Assembly (NCBI RefSeq): GCF_019704555.1
Contig: NZ_AP024745.1
Coordinates: 10,405,501 to 10,469,500, forward strand
Direction of reading: 5' to 3'
From: Actinoplanes sp. L3-i22
Lineage (GTDB): Bacteria; Actinomycetota; Actinomycetes; Mycobacteriales; Micromonosporaceae
Length of the DNA: 64,000 nt
Positions 9,398-19,008 of this stretch are shown here, one piece after another. The notes below the pieces were generated by a model. That model did not search any database. It saw only the letters and a list, made by a program, of their open reading frames with translations, and was not told the origin of the DNA. A program made the position numbers and the translations under genes. Position 1 is the stretch's first letter; each line of letters begins with the position of its first letter.

Positions 9398-10137
9398 TGC
9401 CCGTTCGTGTCGCCGTCGATCCCGCGGTGCTCCACGATTTCCCCGACATGCAGGTGCGCTTCGTCGTCGCCCGGGGCGTGCGCAACGACGAGGCGTGGCC
9501 GGCTGTGGCGTCCGCCGTGGAGCAGTTCGAGCGGGAGGTCGCCACCGGCGAGTGGGTGGCGCCGGGCGAGGAGTCGCCGTCGATCGCGTCGTGGCACGCC
9601 GCGTACCGCAAGTTCGGCACCAACCCGCGACGGGCGCGGCCGAGTGTGGAGGCTCTGGGCCGACGGGTGGCCAAGTCGGGGGTCCTCCCGCGGATCACAC
9701 CGGCGGTGAACGCCTACAACCTGGTGTCGCTGCGCTACGGCGTACCGGCCGGGGCCTTTGATCTGGACGCCCTGCGGGCATCGGTCGAGATCCGCCCGGC
9801 CCGGGACAACGACGCCTTCACCCCGCTGGGCGAGCCGGACGAACAGGCGACGCCCAAGCCCGGCGAGATCGTCTACGCGCAGGACACCGAGGTGCTGACC
9901 AGGCACTGGAACCATCGGGACAGTGATCTGACCAAGGTCACCGCCCAGTCGCGGAACGTCGTGTTCATGGTGGAGCGGGTGTCCGCCGAGGCCACGCCGA
10001 ACGAGCGTCTGGCCGCGGCGCAGGCAGCCCTCGCCGAGCTGGTGGCGCCGTTCGCGGCCGAGGTCACACTCGCCGTCATCGGTCCGGAGAATCCGGCGGC
10101 CGAGCTCGGCGCCGTCGCGGCCGGCACCGGCCGCTGA
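9397..10137 (+). CDS. Free-standing B3/B4 tRNA-editing-type domain protein
   Basis: A 246-residue protein matching the B3/B4 domain family, which is the editing module of the phenylalanyl-tRNA synthetase beta chain. Typical blocks are AAYRKFGTNPRRARPSVE and the later VNAYNLVSLRYGVPAG and YAQDTEVLTRHWN. The ATG at 9397 overlaps the desaturase stop (TGATG) and has AGAAAGGA upstream. In PheRS this fold hydrolyses mischarged aminoacyl-tRNA. In this operon it could protect the producer from misincorporation of a non-proteinogenic amino acid (inference). It ends the tightly packed operon; the next gene is 104 bases away. Confidence 0.85.
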   Translation: MPVRVAVDPAVLHDFPDMQVRFVVARGVRNDEAWPAVASAVEQFEREVATGEWVAPGEESPSIASWHAAYRKFGTNPRRARPSVEALGRRVAKSGVLPRITPAVNAYNLVSLRYGVPAGAFDLDALRASVEIRPARDNDAFTPLGEPDEQATPKPGEIVYAQDTEVLTRHWNHRDSDLTKVTAQSRNVVFMVERVSAEATPNERLAAAQAALAELVAPFAAEVTLAVIGPENPAAELGAVAAGTGR

Positions 10138-10241
10138 CCGGGAGCTACCGGATCACCTTCTGTGCCGGGCCCGAACGGTCGCCTGCGCCGCCCGTCACGA
10201 CCTGAGCGAATCATGAGCCGCGAGGAGTGGTTGTTCCCGAG

Positions 10242-11039
10242 ATGGCGGCGTTCGTCGACTACAAGAAGGACGGCCGGGTCGCGTATGTGACCCTGAACCG
10301 GCCCGAGGTGCTGAACGCGATGAATCTCGCGATGCACGCCGAGCTGGCCGAGGTGTGGGACGACTTCGCCCGGGACGACGAGCTGTGGGTCGCCGTGCTG
10401 ACCGGGGCCGGCGACCGGGCCTTCTCCGTGGGCCAGGATCTGCGGGAGCTGGCCGGGCGGATCCGAACCGGCGCGGCGACGCCGTCGAGCTTCGGCAGCC
10501 GCGGGAAGCCGGGGTGGCCGCGGCTCACCGAGCGGTTCGAGCTGGTCAAGCCGGTGATCGCCCGGGTCGCCGGATACGCCTACGGTGGCGGCTTCGAGCT
10601 GGCCCTGGCCTGCGACATCATCATCGCGGGCGCGAATGCGACGTTCGCGCTCCCCGAGGCCCGGCGCGGCCTGATCGCCGGAGCCGGCGGGGTGTTCCGG
10701 CTGACCCGGCAGCTTCCCTCGAAGGTCGCGATGGGGCATCTGCTGACCGGGCGCCCGATCACTGCTCGGCGCGGCTATGAGCTCGGGCTGGTGAACGAGG
10801 TCGCGGAGCCCGGCGAGTTGGATGCCTGCGTCGGGGGGTGGGTCGCCGACATCCTCGCCTGCGCGCCGCTGGCGACTCGTGCTGTCAAGCAAGTGGTGGC
10901 GCGGTCCGCGCATCTCTCCCTGCCGGACGCGTTCACTACGGACTACCCGGCCGAGCGGGAGCGGTCGGACAGCCAGGACGCGGAGGAGGGGCCGCTCGCG
11001 TTCGCCGAGAAGCGGGAACCGCGCTGGACCGGCCGCTAG
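10242..11039 (+). CDS. Enoyl-CoA hydratase/isomerase family protein
   Basis: A 265-residue crotonase-fold protein. Oxyanion-hole segments FSVGQDL (61-67) and [12 protein letters not shown] are present, and both glutamates used by classical hydratases are kept (Glu119 in FELAL, Glu139 in LPEA), so hydratase activity is plausible. An in-frame GTG at 10227 abuts GAGGAG too closely; the ATG at 10242 gives the usual family N-terminus. It could belong to the upstream biosynthetic locus or to fatty-acid catabolism; it is not coupled to the Dap operon. Confidence 0.85.
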   Translation: MAAFVDYKKDGRVAYVTLNRPEVLNAMNLAMHAELAEVWDDFARDDELWVAVLTGAGDRAFSVGQDLRELAGRIRTGAATPSSFGSRGKPGWPRLTERFELVKPVIARVAGYAYGGGFELALACDIIIAGANATFALPEARRGLIAGAGGVFRLTRQLPSKVAMGHLLTGRPITARRGYELGLVNEVAEPGELDACVGGWVADILACAPLATRAVKQVVARSAHLSLPDAFTTDYPAERERSDSQDAEEGPLAFAEKREPRWTGR

Positions 11040-11107
11040 CCACGGTGCCCTGGCCGGAGTCAGGGGTCCGGCATCGGACCTTCGTTGCTCTGCACGGCGA
11101 GGTGGGC

Positions 11108-11139
11108 CGAGTTCGGCCGGAGGACTCCGGCCGAACTCG
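11108..11139. terminator. Bidirectional terminator between convergent genes
   Basis: A perfect 15-bp inverted repeat (CGAGTTCGGCCGGAG against CTCCGGCCGAACTCG, 2-base loop) lies between the ends of the enoyl-CoA hydratase gene and the opposing formyltransferase gene. Confidence 0.75.
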
Positions 11140-11190
11140 GGACGTCCGGTGGACCGGGCCTGACCGGCTCCGGTTCCACCGGCGGCTGAT

Positions 11191-12033
11191 TCACACGGGC
11201 GCTTGGGCCAGCGACTTCATCGCGAGGTATCCGGCCACGGCGGCGGCGGCCACGTCCGAGTCGAACTGGCGGCGGCGGTACTCCACGGTCCGGCTCACCG
11301 GAGCGGGTGTGAGTCCGACCGGCTCGGTCCGTCCCGATCGGATCTCCCGCGCGACCCCGATCAGCAGCTCGAACGCCAGGTGCAACGACTGAGCCTTGCA
11401 GGCCCAGATCGACGGGTAGCCGAACGGCTCGCGCAGCCGTTCGGCCCGGATGATCGGTCCCTGGTCGACGTCCTCCACCACGAAGTGGACCGTCGCCCCG
11501 GCCGAGAGCTGGAACATCTGTGCATCGCCGGTCGCGGCGATCTGCTCGATGGTGTGCATCCCTCTCGCATACGGAAGGACGGCGGTGTGCCCGTTGACGA
11601 TGCGCTGCCCGAGCCGTTCGATCCACCACGGCTCGAAGATCCGATCGAGATAGACCATGAGGTACGGTTCCGCCCGCCCGGTCCACAGGCGGTCCACCAG
11701 TTCCCGCGCGGCCGGCCCGTTCAGGTCACGTCCCAGATAGATCGCCCCGGGGTCGGCGGTCACCGCCCGCTCCGGTATGCCGAAAGCGGCCACCATGGCG
11801 CGATCGCTCTCCCCGAGATCCGGATAGAGTTCGGCCAGCTCCCGCCATCCGGCGTCGGACAGCTCGGTCGCGCCGCGGTGCTCGTCGTGAAAGGCGTCCC
11901 GCGCCTTCAGCAGCTCCTGGTCCGGCCGGTTGTCCCGGATGATCAGGTGACCGCCGAGTTCCGGGCCCCAGGCGGACACCAGGTAGCCGGCGTGGAAGGT
12001 GTTCTCCGTCGCCAGATGTAGATCGGTCGTCAT
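11191..12033 (-). CDS. Formyltransferase-family protein
   Basis: A 280-residue protein whose C-terminal half carries the formyl-transferase core: Asn147 and His149 in IVNGHTAVLP, and Asp190 in EDVDQGPII. These match the catalytic Asn-His-Asp of GART and methionyl-tRNA formyltransferase. The N-terminal ~95 residues are not the usual fold entry and the polyglutamate-folate loop is hard to place, so this is a divergent member. The ATG has GGAGG seven bases upstream. Divergent formyltransferases of this kind formylate amines or hydroxylamines in siderophore and peptide pathways. Being next to the Dap operon, N-formylation of Dap is a possible role (inference only). Confidence 0.75.
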   Translation of the reverse strand: MTTDLHLATENTFHAGYLVSAWGPELGGHLIIRDNRPDQELLKARDAFHDEHRGATELSDAGWRELAELYPDLGESDRAMVAAFGIPERAVTADPGAIYLGRDLNGPAARELVDRLWTGRAEPYLMVYLDRIFEPWWIERLGQRIVNGHTAVLPYARGMHTIEQIAATGDAQMFQLSAGATVHFVVEDVDQGPIIRAERLREPFGYPSIWACKAQSLHLAFELLIGVAREIRSGRTEPVGLTPAPVSRTVEYRRRQFDSDVAAAAVAGYLAMKSLAQAPV

Positions 12034-12251
12034 CAGTGCGCCTCCGTGATGTTGTCCGACCAGATTAAGGTCAACAGAGATCGGCCGCGGCCCGCCAGAC
12101 CCCTCGCGGGCCGGGCGCCGATCGGTCCGGCGCCGATGGCCAGGGGCGATCGCCGTAGACAGCCACCAAAACGACGGAGGGCCGGCCCGCAGGCCAGCCC
12201 TTGATCCTCAATTACCCGATGACAGAGCGGTTTAGGCACTGTCATCCGTGG

Positions 12252-12323
12252 TGGGCGATACTGGGATCGAACCAGTGACCTCTTCCGTGTCAAGGAAGCG
12301 CGCTCCCGCTGCGCCAATCGCCC
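12252..12323 (-). tRNA. tRNA-Val(GAC), copy 1
   Basis: A 72-nt cloverleaf with acceptor GGGCGAT/ATCGCCC, discriminator A, T-arm GGTTCGATCCC, and anticodon loop TTGACAC giving anticodon GAC. CCA is not encoded. It is the last gene of a Gly-Cys-Val cluster transcribed on the minus strand. Confidence 0.96.
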
Positions 12324-12368
12324 GCGCACTGTGCTGATCCGACCAGGTGCTGACCGAACAGCAAAGCG

Positions 12369-12439
12369 AGGTGGAGACGGGATTTGAACCCGTGTACACG
12401 GCTTTGCAGGCCGTTGCCTCGCCTCTCGGCCACTCCACC
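12369..12439 (-). tRNA. tRNA-Cys(GCA), copy 1
   Basis: A 71-nt cloverleaf with acceptor GGTGGAG/CTCCACC, the U73 discriminator typical of tRNA-Cys, and anticodon loop CTGCAAA (GCA). It is the middle gene of the cluster. Confidence 0.96.
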
Positions 12440-12479
12440 GAGCAGGCCGATGCCATATGTAACCGCAACAGCCCATCCG

Positions 12480-12551
12480 AGCGGACGACGGGATTCGAAC
12501 CCGCGACCCTCACCTTGGCAAGGTGATGCGCTACCACTGCGCCACGTCCGC
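12480..12551 (-). tRNA. tRNA-Gly(GCC), copy 1
   Basis: A 72-nt cloverleaf with acceptor GCGGACG/CGTCCGC, U73, and anticodon loop TTGCCAA (GCC). It is the first gene of the cluster, 27-34 bases downstream of the predicted promoter. Confidence 0.96.
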
Positions 12552-12584
12552 ATTTGCCGCCCGGTCTCCCCGGCGACGAGTGAA

Positions 12585-12614
12585 ACCTTATCCGAGCCTC
12601 CGGCCGGACGCCAA
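12585..12614 (-). promoter_or_regulatory. Promoter of tRNA cluster 1
   Basis: On the minus strand TTGGCG and TAAGGT are separated by 18 bases, about 34 bases before tRNA-Gly. The same arrangement (TTGGCG, 18 bases, TATCGT) occurs before the second cluster, which supports both predictions. Confidence 0.6.
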
Positions 12615-12679
12615 AGCGGGTCCCCTCCCACACCGGCAAGGGTGACCGGAGATTGCCCGATCACCCTTGAAACCGCTGG

Positions 12680-12871
12680 TCAGTGCGCCTCGCCCAGGAG
12701 GCGGCGCACCTCGGCGACCAGTTCGGCCTGGAACGCCGCCACGCTGCCGTCGACCACGCCGATCCGGTAGTCGGAGCCGGTCTCCGGGTCGTCGGCGAGC
12801 TGCGCGTCACGTCGCCCGGCCGAGCCGTCGGCGTGGCCGGCGTTGTACGCCAGAAATGCTTCTTCCATCAT
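12680..12871 (-). CDS. Small hypothetical protein (63 aa)
   Basis: I do not recognise this protein. The first ATG of an ATG-ATG pair at 12871 has GAGG five bases upstream, and the product starts MMEEAFLAYNAGHADG. It is small, acidic and soluble, with no membrane segment or Cys motif, and ends RRLLGEAH. It lies upstream of tRNA cluster 1 on the same strand but before its promoter, so it is an independent gene. The longer ORF start at 12967 lacks a ribosome-binding site. Confidence 0.6.
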   Translation of the reverse strand: MMEEAFLAYNAGHADGSAGRRDAQLADDPETGSDYRIGVVDGSVAAFQAELVAEVRRLLGEAH

Positions 12872-12976
12872 CGGGGCCTCCTCGAACACGCGCGCCAATC
12901 TCGCATGAGTACGGATCCCGATGGGCCATCCGTTCGACCTGGCCCGAATCATTGAACGTTGGACCAAATCAGCCGA

Positions 12977-14161
12977 TCAGCCAGACCTGTCCGAATGCCG
13001 GACCTGACCGAAAGCCGTGAGGCGGACCTCGTGGAAGGCGCGCAGCACGAACGTCGGCCGCTGCACCGGCTCGGCGGCGAGTGTCAGCCGCGGCCACCGG
13101 TCGACGAGCGCGGCCAGGGCGGCCCGCATCTCCAGCCGGGCCAGCGGCGCGCCGAGACAGAAGTGCAGGCCGGCGCCGAAGCCCAGGTGCGGGTTCGGGT
13201 CCCGGCCGACGTCGAACATGTCCGGTTCGGCGAAGACCCGCGGATCCCGGTTCGCGGCGCCGAGCAGGGCGGCCACCTCGGCGCCGGCCGGCACGGTCAC
13301 GCCGCCGACGACCACGTCGGCGGCCGCGGTCCGGGCGAACAGGTGCAGCGGGGGGTCGTACCGAAGGAATTCTTCGATCGCGACCGGGACCAGACCGCGA
13401 TCGGTGACCAGCCGCCGCCATTGGTCGGGGTGGCGCATCAGCGCCACCAGGCCGCCGCCGAGCGCGTTCACCGACGCCTCGTGACCGGCGTTGAGCAGCA
13501 GGATCGCCGAGGCGACCAGTTCCGCCCCGGAGAGCGGCGACTCGACCAGGTGACTGATCAGGTCGTCCTGCGGGGCGGCGCGGCGAAGAGCGGCGAGGTG
13601 GCTGAGGTAGTCGGCGAACTCACGGCACGCCGCGATCGCGGCTTCCTCGTCCGATTCGGTACGGGACACCTCATACATCCGCACGATCGCCGCCGACCAC
13701 GGCCGGAGCCGGTGCCGGTCCGCCTCGGGCACGCCGAGCAGCTCGGCGATCACGGTCACCGCGAGCGGCTCGGCCACGTCGGCGAGCAGGTCGAACTCCG
13801 GCCCGGCGGCGTCGAGCAGGCCGGCCGCCGCCGCGGCGACGGCGGGCCCGAGCCGTTCCACGTGGCCGCGCCCGAACGCGCCGGCGACCAGCCCGCGCAG
13901 CCGGGTGTGCGCCGGCGGCTCGTTCTCCATCATCTGGTTGCGGTGCAGCGTGTTGAACGGCTCCCAGACGTCGGCCGGCTCCCGGTCGACCCAGAACCGG
14001 CCGAGCCGCCGGTCGCGCAGTACCGCGTTCGCCTCGGCGTGGCCGGCCGCCAGGAACCGGCCGGTCGGCTCGTGCCAGGTCAGCGGCCCCTGGGCGCGCA
14101 GCTCGGCGAGGGCCGGGTACGGATCGGCCAGGAAGTCCGGGTCGGCGAAGTCGAGCGTCAT
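12977..14161 (-). CDS. Cytochrome P450
   Basis: A 394-residue soluble bacterial P450. The I-helix oxygen-activation motif is AGHEAS (225-230), the ExxR pair is Glu264/Arg267, and the haem loop FGAGLHFCLG places the Cys ligand at 335. The common Thr of the I-helix is replaced by Ser. The ATG overlaps the stop of the VWA gene upstream (ATGA), so it is the last gene of the HtrA-MoxR-DUF58-VWA-VWA operon. It needs a separate ferredoxin and reductase, not seen here. The substrate is unknown. Confidence 0.93.
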   Translation of the reverse strand: MTLDFADPDFLADPYPALAELRAQGPLTWHEPTGRFLAAGHAEANAVLRDRRLGRFWVDREPADVWEPFNTLHRNQMMENEPPAHTRLRGLVAGAFGRGHVERLGPAVAAAAAGLLDAAGPEFDLLADVAEPLAVTVIAELLGVPEADRHRLRPWSAAIVRMYEVSRTESDEEAAIAACREFADYLSHLAALRRAAPQDDLISHLVESPLSGAELVASAILLLNAGHEASVNALGGGLVALMRHPDQWRRLVTDRGLVPVAIEEFLRYDPPLHLFARTAAADVVVGGVTVPAGAEVAALLGAANRDPRVFAEPDMFDVGRDPNPHLGFGAGLHFCLGAPLARLEMRAALAALVDRWPRLTLAAEPVQRPTFVLRAFHEVRLTAFGQVRHSDRSG

Positions 14162-15237
14162 CGACGCATTGTCGCGACCTTCGGCCCACGGTTCCACCAC
14201 AACGACAGTCCCAGCCCGGTGAAGACCAGGATCGCGCCGGCCAGCACGAACCAGAAGCTGATCTCGACGTTCTCCTTGTGCAGGCCGATCTCCTTGGGCA
14301 GGTCGCCGAGCACGCCGTTCAGCTCGTCCGCGTCCTGCGCCTTGAAGTACCGGCCGCCGGTCAGGTCGGCGACCTTGGTCAGCGCGTCCTCGTCGATCTC
14401 CTGGACCCGGCCGCGGCCACCGCCGCCGAACCCGCCGCCGCCGCGGAAGCCGCCGCCGGTGAACGAGTCGCCGCTGACCTGGTCGGGGGTGCACACCATC
14501 TGGGACGGCGTGGTGGTGCCGAAGCCGATCGTGAAGACCCGGACCCGGCGGGCCGCCGCCTGCTCGGCCGCGGTGACCGGGTCGACGCCGGTGGTGTTCG
14601 AGCCGTCGGTGAGCACCACGATGGTGTCCGGCTCGTAGTCGCCGGCCGCGTTCGGGGCCACGTCACCGAGGTCCGCGCCGGTCGCCGCGACGTCCGGGTT
14701 CATCTCCGCGATCGCGTCGATCGAGGTGAGGATCGCCTGGCCGATCGCGGTGCCGCGGGCCGTCTTCAGGGTGTCGATCGCGTCGAGCAGCTGGTCCTTG
14801 TCGGTGGTCGGGGTGACCAGCAGGCCGGCGATGCCGGAGAAGGCGACCAGGCCGATCTTGGTGCCGTCGCTCTGCGCCTTCACGAACGTGCGGGCCGCGT
14901 CGACCGCCGCGGAGAGCCGGTTCGGTTCGACGTCGGTGCTGCACATCGAGCCGGAGACGTCGATGGCCAGCAGGATCGAGGTGTTGTTGGACGGCACCGA
15001 GATCCGGGCCTGCGGCCGGGCCACCGCGCCGCTGAGCGCCAGCAGGCCGAGCAGGAACAGGTAGACCGGGATCCGGCGGCGCCAAGCGGACCGGCCGGGC
15101 ACCGCCGCGCGGATCAGGGCGATGCTGGAGACGGTCACCGCGGTCCGCTTGCGGCGGCGGTTCAGCAACCAGCGGACGAGCAACAGCAGCGGTACGACCA
15201 GCAGCGCCGCCAGCGCCCACGGCCAGTGGAACGACAT
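14158..15237 (-). CDS. VWA-domain membrane protein (BatA/B-like), second copy
   Basis: A 359-residue protein with an N-terminal membrane segment (~7-24), another at ~57-72, a von Willebrand A domain with MIDAS DVSGS (93-97), and a C-terminal membrane helix at ~325-347. A Gly-rich patch (GGGFRGGGGFGGGGRG) interrupts the region after the VWA core. It is arranged with MoxR, DUF58 and a second VWA protein as in the widespread MoxR-VWA modules, which are thought to remodel or insert metal into partner proteins at the membrane. Start and stop overlap both neighbours, so all are co-translated. Confidence 0.9.
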   Translation of the reverse strand: MSFHWPWALAALLVVPLLLLVRWLLNRRRKRTAVTVSSIALIRAAVPGRSAWRRRIPVYLFLLGLLALSGAVARPQARISVPSNNTSILLAIDVSGSMCSTDVEPNRLSAAVDAARTFVKAQSDGTKIGLVAFSGIAGLLVTPTTDKDQLLDAIDTLKTARGTAIGQAILTSIDAIAEMNPDVAATGADLGDVAPNAAGDYEPDTIVVLTDGSNTTGVDPVTAAEQAAARRVRVFTIGFGTTTPSQMVCTPDQVSGDSFTGGGFRGGGGFGGGGRGRVQEIDEDALTKVADLTGGRYFKAQDADELNGVLGDLPKEIGLHKENVEISFWFVLAGAILVFTGLGLSLWWNRGPKVATMRR

Positions 15238-16205
15238 CAGACGATCCTTCCGTGCCAGCGGGTGCCGAGCAGCCCGCCGAGCGCCAGCAGCAGCAGGGCG
15301 GCCCCGGCGAACGGGGCGGTCAGCTCCAGCGGCTCCTTCTTGGTGGTCAGCCGGAGGTCGATCGACTTGGTGGTGTCGTTGAGCGTGTCCGCGTCGCCGG
15401 CGGCGTGGTACGCCCCGCCGGTGACCTGCGCGACCGTGGTCAGGGTGGTCTCGTCCAGCGCGGTGTTCAGCTGGTAGCCGTCCACCTCGACGGTCGCGCC
15501 CTTGGCCGTGCCGACGCCGACCGTCTGGATCCGGACGCCGGCCGCGGCGGCCAGCTCGGCGGCGGCCTCGGCGTCCGGGCCGCCGGTGTTCTCGCCGTCG
15601 GAGAAGACCACGATCGTCGCCGACGGCCAGTAGCCGAGCGCGCTGGTGTCCGGAGTGGACCCGTCGGTCGGCAGGCTGACCGGTTTGCCGGTGATCGTGC
15701 CCAGCCCGACCAGGATCGCCTGGCCCAGCGAGGTGCCGCCGCTCGGCTTGACCCGGGCGATCGCGGCCGACGCGGCGCTGTGGTCGTCGGTCGGCGCCTG
15801 GGTGAGCAGCGCCTGGTCGCCGAAGACCAGCACGCCGACGTCGACGGTGGCCGGCTGCTCGTCGACGAACGTGGTCGCGGCGGCCTGCGCGGCGCCGAGC
15901 CGGGTCGGGGTGACGTCGGTGGCGGCCATGCTGTTCGAGATGTCGAAGGCGAGCAGCACGGTGCCGGACACCCGCGGGACCGCGACCTGGGCCTGCGGCC
16001 GGGCCAGGCCCACCAGCAGGATCGGCAGGGCGGCGAGCAGCAACGCGTACGGCAGATGTCGCCGTAAGCCGCCGCCGATCAGCGTGCCGAAACCCGCCGC
16101 CTGCAGCGCCACGGCGCGGCGCCGCTGCAACAAGACGTAGGCGGCGACGGCGCCGGCTGAAAGAAGAAAGGCAACAACTAGGAGGTACGGGTACAGGAAG
16201 CTCAT
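15237..16205 (-). CDS. VWA-domain membrane protein (BatA/B-like), first copy
   Basis: A 322-residue paralogue of the next gene, with N-terminal helices at ~6-26 and ~52-68, MIDAS DISNS (88-92), and a C-terminal helix near 297-313. It has the shared block ARPQAQVAVP before the VWA domain, seen as ARPQARISVP in the other copy, which points to a gene duplication. The start overlaps the DUF58 stop by four bases. The likely role is as membrane partner of the MoxR ATPase. Confidence 0.9.
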   Translation of the reverse strand: MSFLYPYLLVVAFLLSAGAVAAYVLLQRRRAVALQAAGFGTLIGGGLRRHLPYALLLAALPILLVGLARPQAQVAVPRVSGTVLLAFDISNSMAATDVTPTRLGAAQAAATTFVDEQPATVDVGVLVFGDQALLTQAPTDDHSAASAAIARVKPSGGTSLGQAILVGLGTITGKPVSLPTDGSTPDTSALGYWPSATIVVFSDGENTGGPDAEAAAELAAAAGVRIQTVGVGTAKGATVEVDGYQLNTALDETTLTTVAQVTGGAYHAAGDADTLNDTTKSIDLRLTTKKEPLELTAPFAGAALLLLALGGLLGTRWHGRIV

Positions 16206-17128
16206 CGCCGGCCTCGTCCCGACGCCTGGACCATCTGCACCAGCGCCGCCATCAGGTCCTGATCCGTGGTGATCCGGTGGTCGGCGACGCCCGCCCGGCG
16301 CATCGCGCCGGTGAGCTCCGCCTCCCGGGCGTCGACCTGGGTCGCCAGGCGGCCGCGCAGCAGCGGGTCGCTGGTGTCGACCAGGATCTGCTCGCCGGTC
16401 TCGGCGTCCTCGACCAGGATCAGGCCCAGGTCCGGCAGGTCCAGCTCGGCCGGGTCGACGACGCGGACGCAGACCACCTCGTGGCGGTGGGTGAGCATGC
16501 CGAGCGGGCGGTCCCAGCCGGGCTCGCCGATGAAGTCGGACATCACGAAGATCAGGCTGCGGCGCTTCGCGGTGGTCAGCGCCGCGAGGTTCAGCATCGC
16601 GGAAAGATCCGTGGTCGGCGCGGGCTGCTTGGACTTCCTGGCCGGCTTGGCCGGTTTGGCCGGTTTGGCCGCCGGCGCGGGCTTCAGCAGCTCATGCGCG
16701 ATCCGGAGGATCTGGTCGCGGCCGCCGCGCGGCGGAATGACCTTGTGCGCGGCGTTGTCGAACAGGATCGCGCCGACCCGGTTGCCGCCCTTGGAGACCA
16801 GTTTGGCCAGGCTGACCGCCAGCTCGGTGGCGACCGAGTCCTTGCCGTCGTGCCCGCCGAAGCGCATCGACGCGGACTTGTCGACGACCAGCCAGGCGGT
16901 CAGCTCGCGGTCCTCCGTGTACTGCCGGACGAACGGCTCGTCCAGGCGGGCCGTCACGTTCCAGTCGATGTGCCGGACGTCGTCCTCCGGCGTGTAGGCG
17001 CGCAGGTCGGTGAAGTCGATCCCGGTGCCGTGCCAGACCGTGCGGTAGGCGCCCTGCAACCGCCCGTCGAGACGGCGGCCGAGCCGCCACTCCAGGCGCC
17101 GCAGCAGCCGGTCGGAGGGTGTCGCCAT
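16202..17128 (-). CDS. DUF58 protein, MoxR partner
   Basis: A 308-residue protein with the DUF58 signature (RAYTPEDDVRHIDW, 43-56), followed by a VWA-like segment VVDKSASM. A low-complexity Lys/Pro/Ala insert (AKPAKPAKPARKSK) lies near the middle. The gene sits between MoxR (3 bases upstream) and the VWA genes (4-base overlap). DUF58 proteins accompany MoxR ATPases in these operons; the molecular role is not settled. Confidence 0.9.
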   Translation of the reverse strand: MATPSDRLLRRLEWRLGRRLDGRLQGAYRTVWHGTGIDFTDLRAYTPEDDVRHIDWNVTARLDEPFVRQYTEDRELTAWLVVDKSASMRFGGHDGKDSVATELAVSLAKLVSKGGNRVGAILFDNAAHKVIPPRGGRDQILRIAHELLKPAPAAKPAKPAKPARKSKQPAPTTDLSAMLNLAALTTAKRRSLIFVMSDFIGEPGWDRPLGMLTHRHEVVCVRVVDPAELDLPDLGLILVEDAETGEQILVDTSDPLLRGRLATQVDAREAELTGAMRRAGVADHRITTDQDLMAALVQMVQASGRGRR

Positions 17129-17131
17129 GGC

Positions 17132-18124
<993 letters not shown>

Positions 18125-18150
18125 GAATCCCGTCCTCAGGTCGCTGTCGC

Positions 18151-19008
18151 TTACAGGGGTGGTGCTCGTCCGTCGCCCTCGTCGCCGCCGCCGAGCGCGG
18201 CGCCGATCGGGACGGCGAACCCGATGCCGATGAAGGTGCCCGCGTCGGTCGGGTTGGCCAGGGCCACCACGATGCCGACCACCTGGCCCTGGTCGTTGAC
18301 GAGCGGGCCGCCCGAGTTGCCGGGGTTGACCGCCGCGTCGAACTGGATCAGGCCGGCGATGTCGTCGTTCTTCTCCCGGGTGAGCTTGCGGTCCAACCCG
18401 GACACCACGCCGCTGCTGGTCGAGTCGACCAGGCCCAGCGGGTTGCCGATCGCCACCACCGTGTCGCCGACCTGCACGCCGCCGCCGAGCACCGCCGGGA
18501 CCAGCGTCTCCGGCAGCTTCGCCGGGGTCAGCGTGGCGATGTCCAGCTCCGGGTTCGCGCTGGCGACCTTCGCCGCGGCGGAGGTGCCGTCGGCATACGT
18601 CAGCTTGATGGTCTCGGCGCCGTCGATCACGTGGTTGGCGGTCATCACGGTGCCGTCCGCGTTCGCGATCACGCCGGTGCCGGTGGCCGACTCCAGCGCC
18701 TTCTTCGCGTCGTGGCCGGTGGTCTGGATCAGCACCACCGAGGGCAGCAGCGTCTGGTAGATCGCGGAGACCGCGAGCGGGCCCTGCGACGCGGACGGGG
18801 ACGGTTTGGGCGCGGCCGTCGGCGGGGTCGCCGAGCCGCCACCACGGGTGAAGGCCACCACGGTGATCACCACGGCCCACGCCCCGACCAGGGCGATCAG
18901 AGCCTTGCGGCGCCGGTCCGGAGTGTTCCACCGGGCCACTCGGCTGGGGGCCGGCTCCTCCGGCACGGGCTCCGGGGGTTCGGAGCCGTCCGGGCGGAGC
19001 ACGGTCAT
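18151..19008 (-). CDS. HtrA/DegP-like membrane-anchored serine protease without PDZ
   Basis: A 285-residue trypsin-like protease. It has a short cytosolic N-terminus, one membrane helix at ~36-54, a Pro/Ser linker, and the catalytic triad His126 (TANHVIDG), Asp156 (PELDIATL) and Ser232 (NPGNSGGPL). The PDZ domain normal in HtrA is absent, and the protein ends soon after the protease fold in a Gly/Asp-rich tail. ATG 19008 is preceded by an in-frame GTG. It is the first gene of the MoxR operon and faces outward, so it may process proteins handled by the VWA complex (inference). Confidence 0.88.
   Translation of the reverse strand: MTVLRPDGSEPPEPVPEEPAPSRVARWNTPDRRRKALIALVGAWAVVITVVAFTRGGGSATPPTAAPKPSPSASQGPLAVSAIYQTLLPSVVLIQTTGHDAKKALESATGTGVIANADGTVMTANHVIDGAETIKLTYADGTSAAAKVASANPELDIATLTPAKLPETLVPAVLGGGVQVGDTVVAIGNPLGLVDSTSSGVVSGLDRKLTREKNDDIAGLIQFDAAVNPGNSGGPLVNDQGQVVGIVVALANPTDAGTFIGIGFAVPIGAALGGGDEGDGRAPPL

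Noticed and set aside
12218..12246. Terminator of tRNA cluster 1 (GATGACAG/CTGTCATC)
   Set aside because: Only 8 bp with a 13-base loop and no T tract; too weak to list as a feature.
12959..14638. 559-residue plus-strand ORF over the P450 and VWA genes
   Set aside because: Antisense shadow; the minus strand carries a complete P450 with haem motif.
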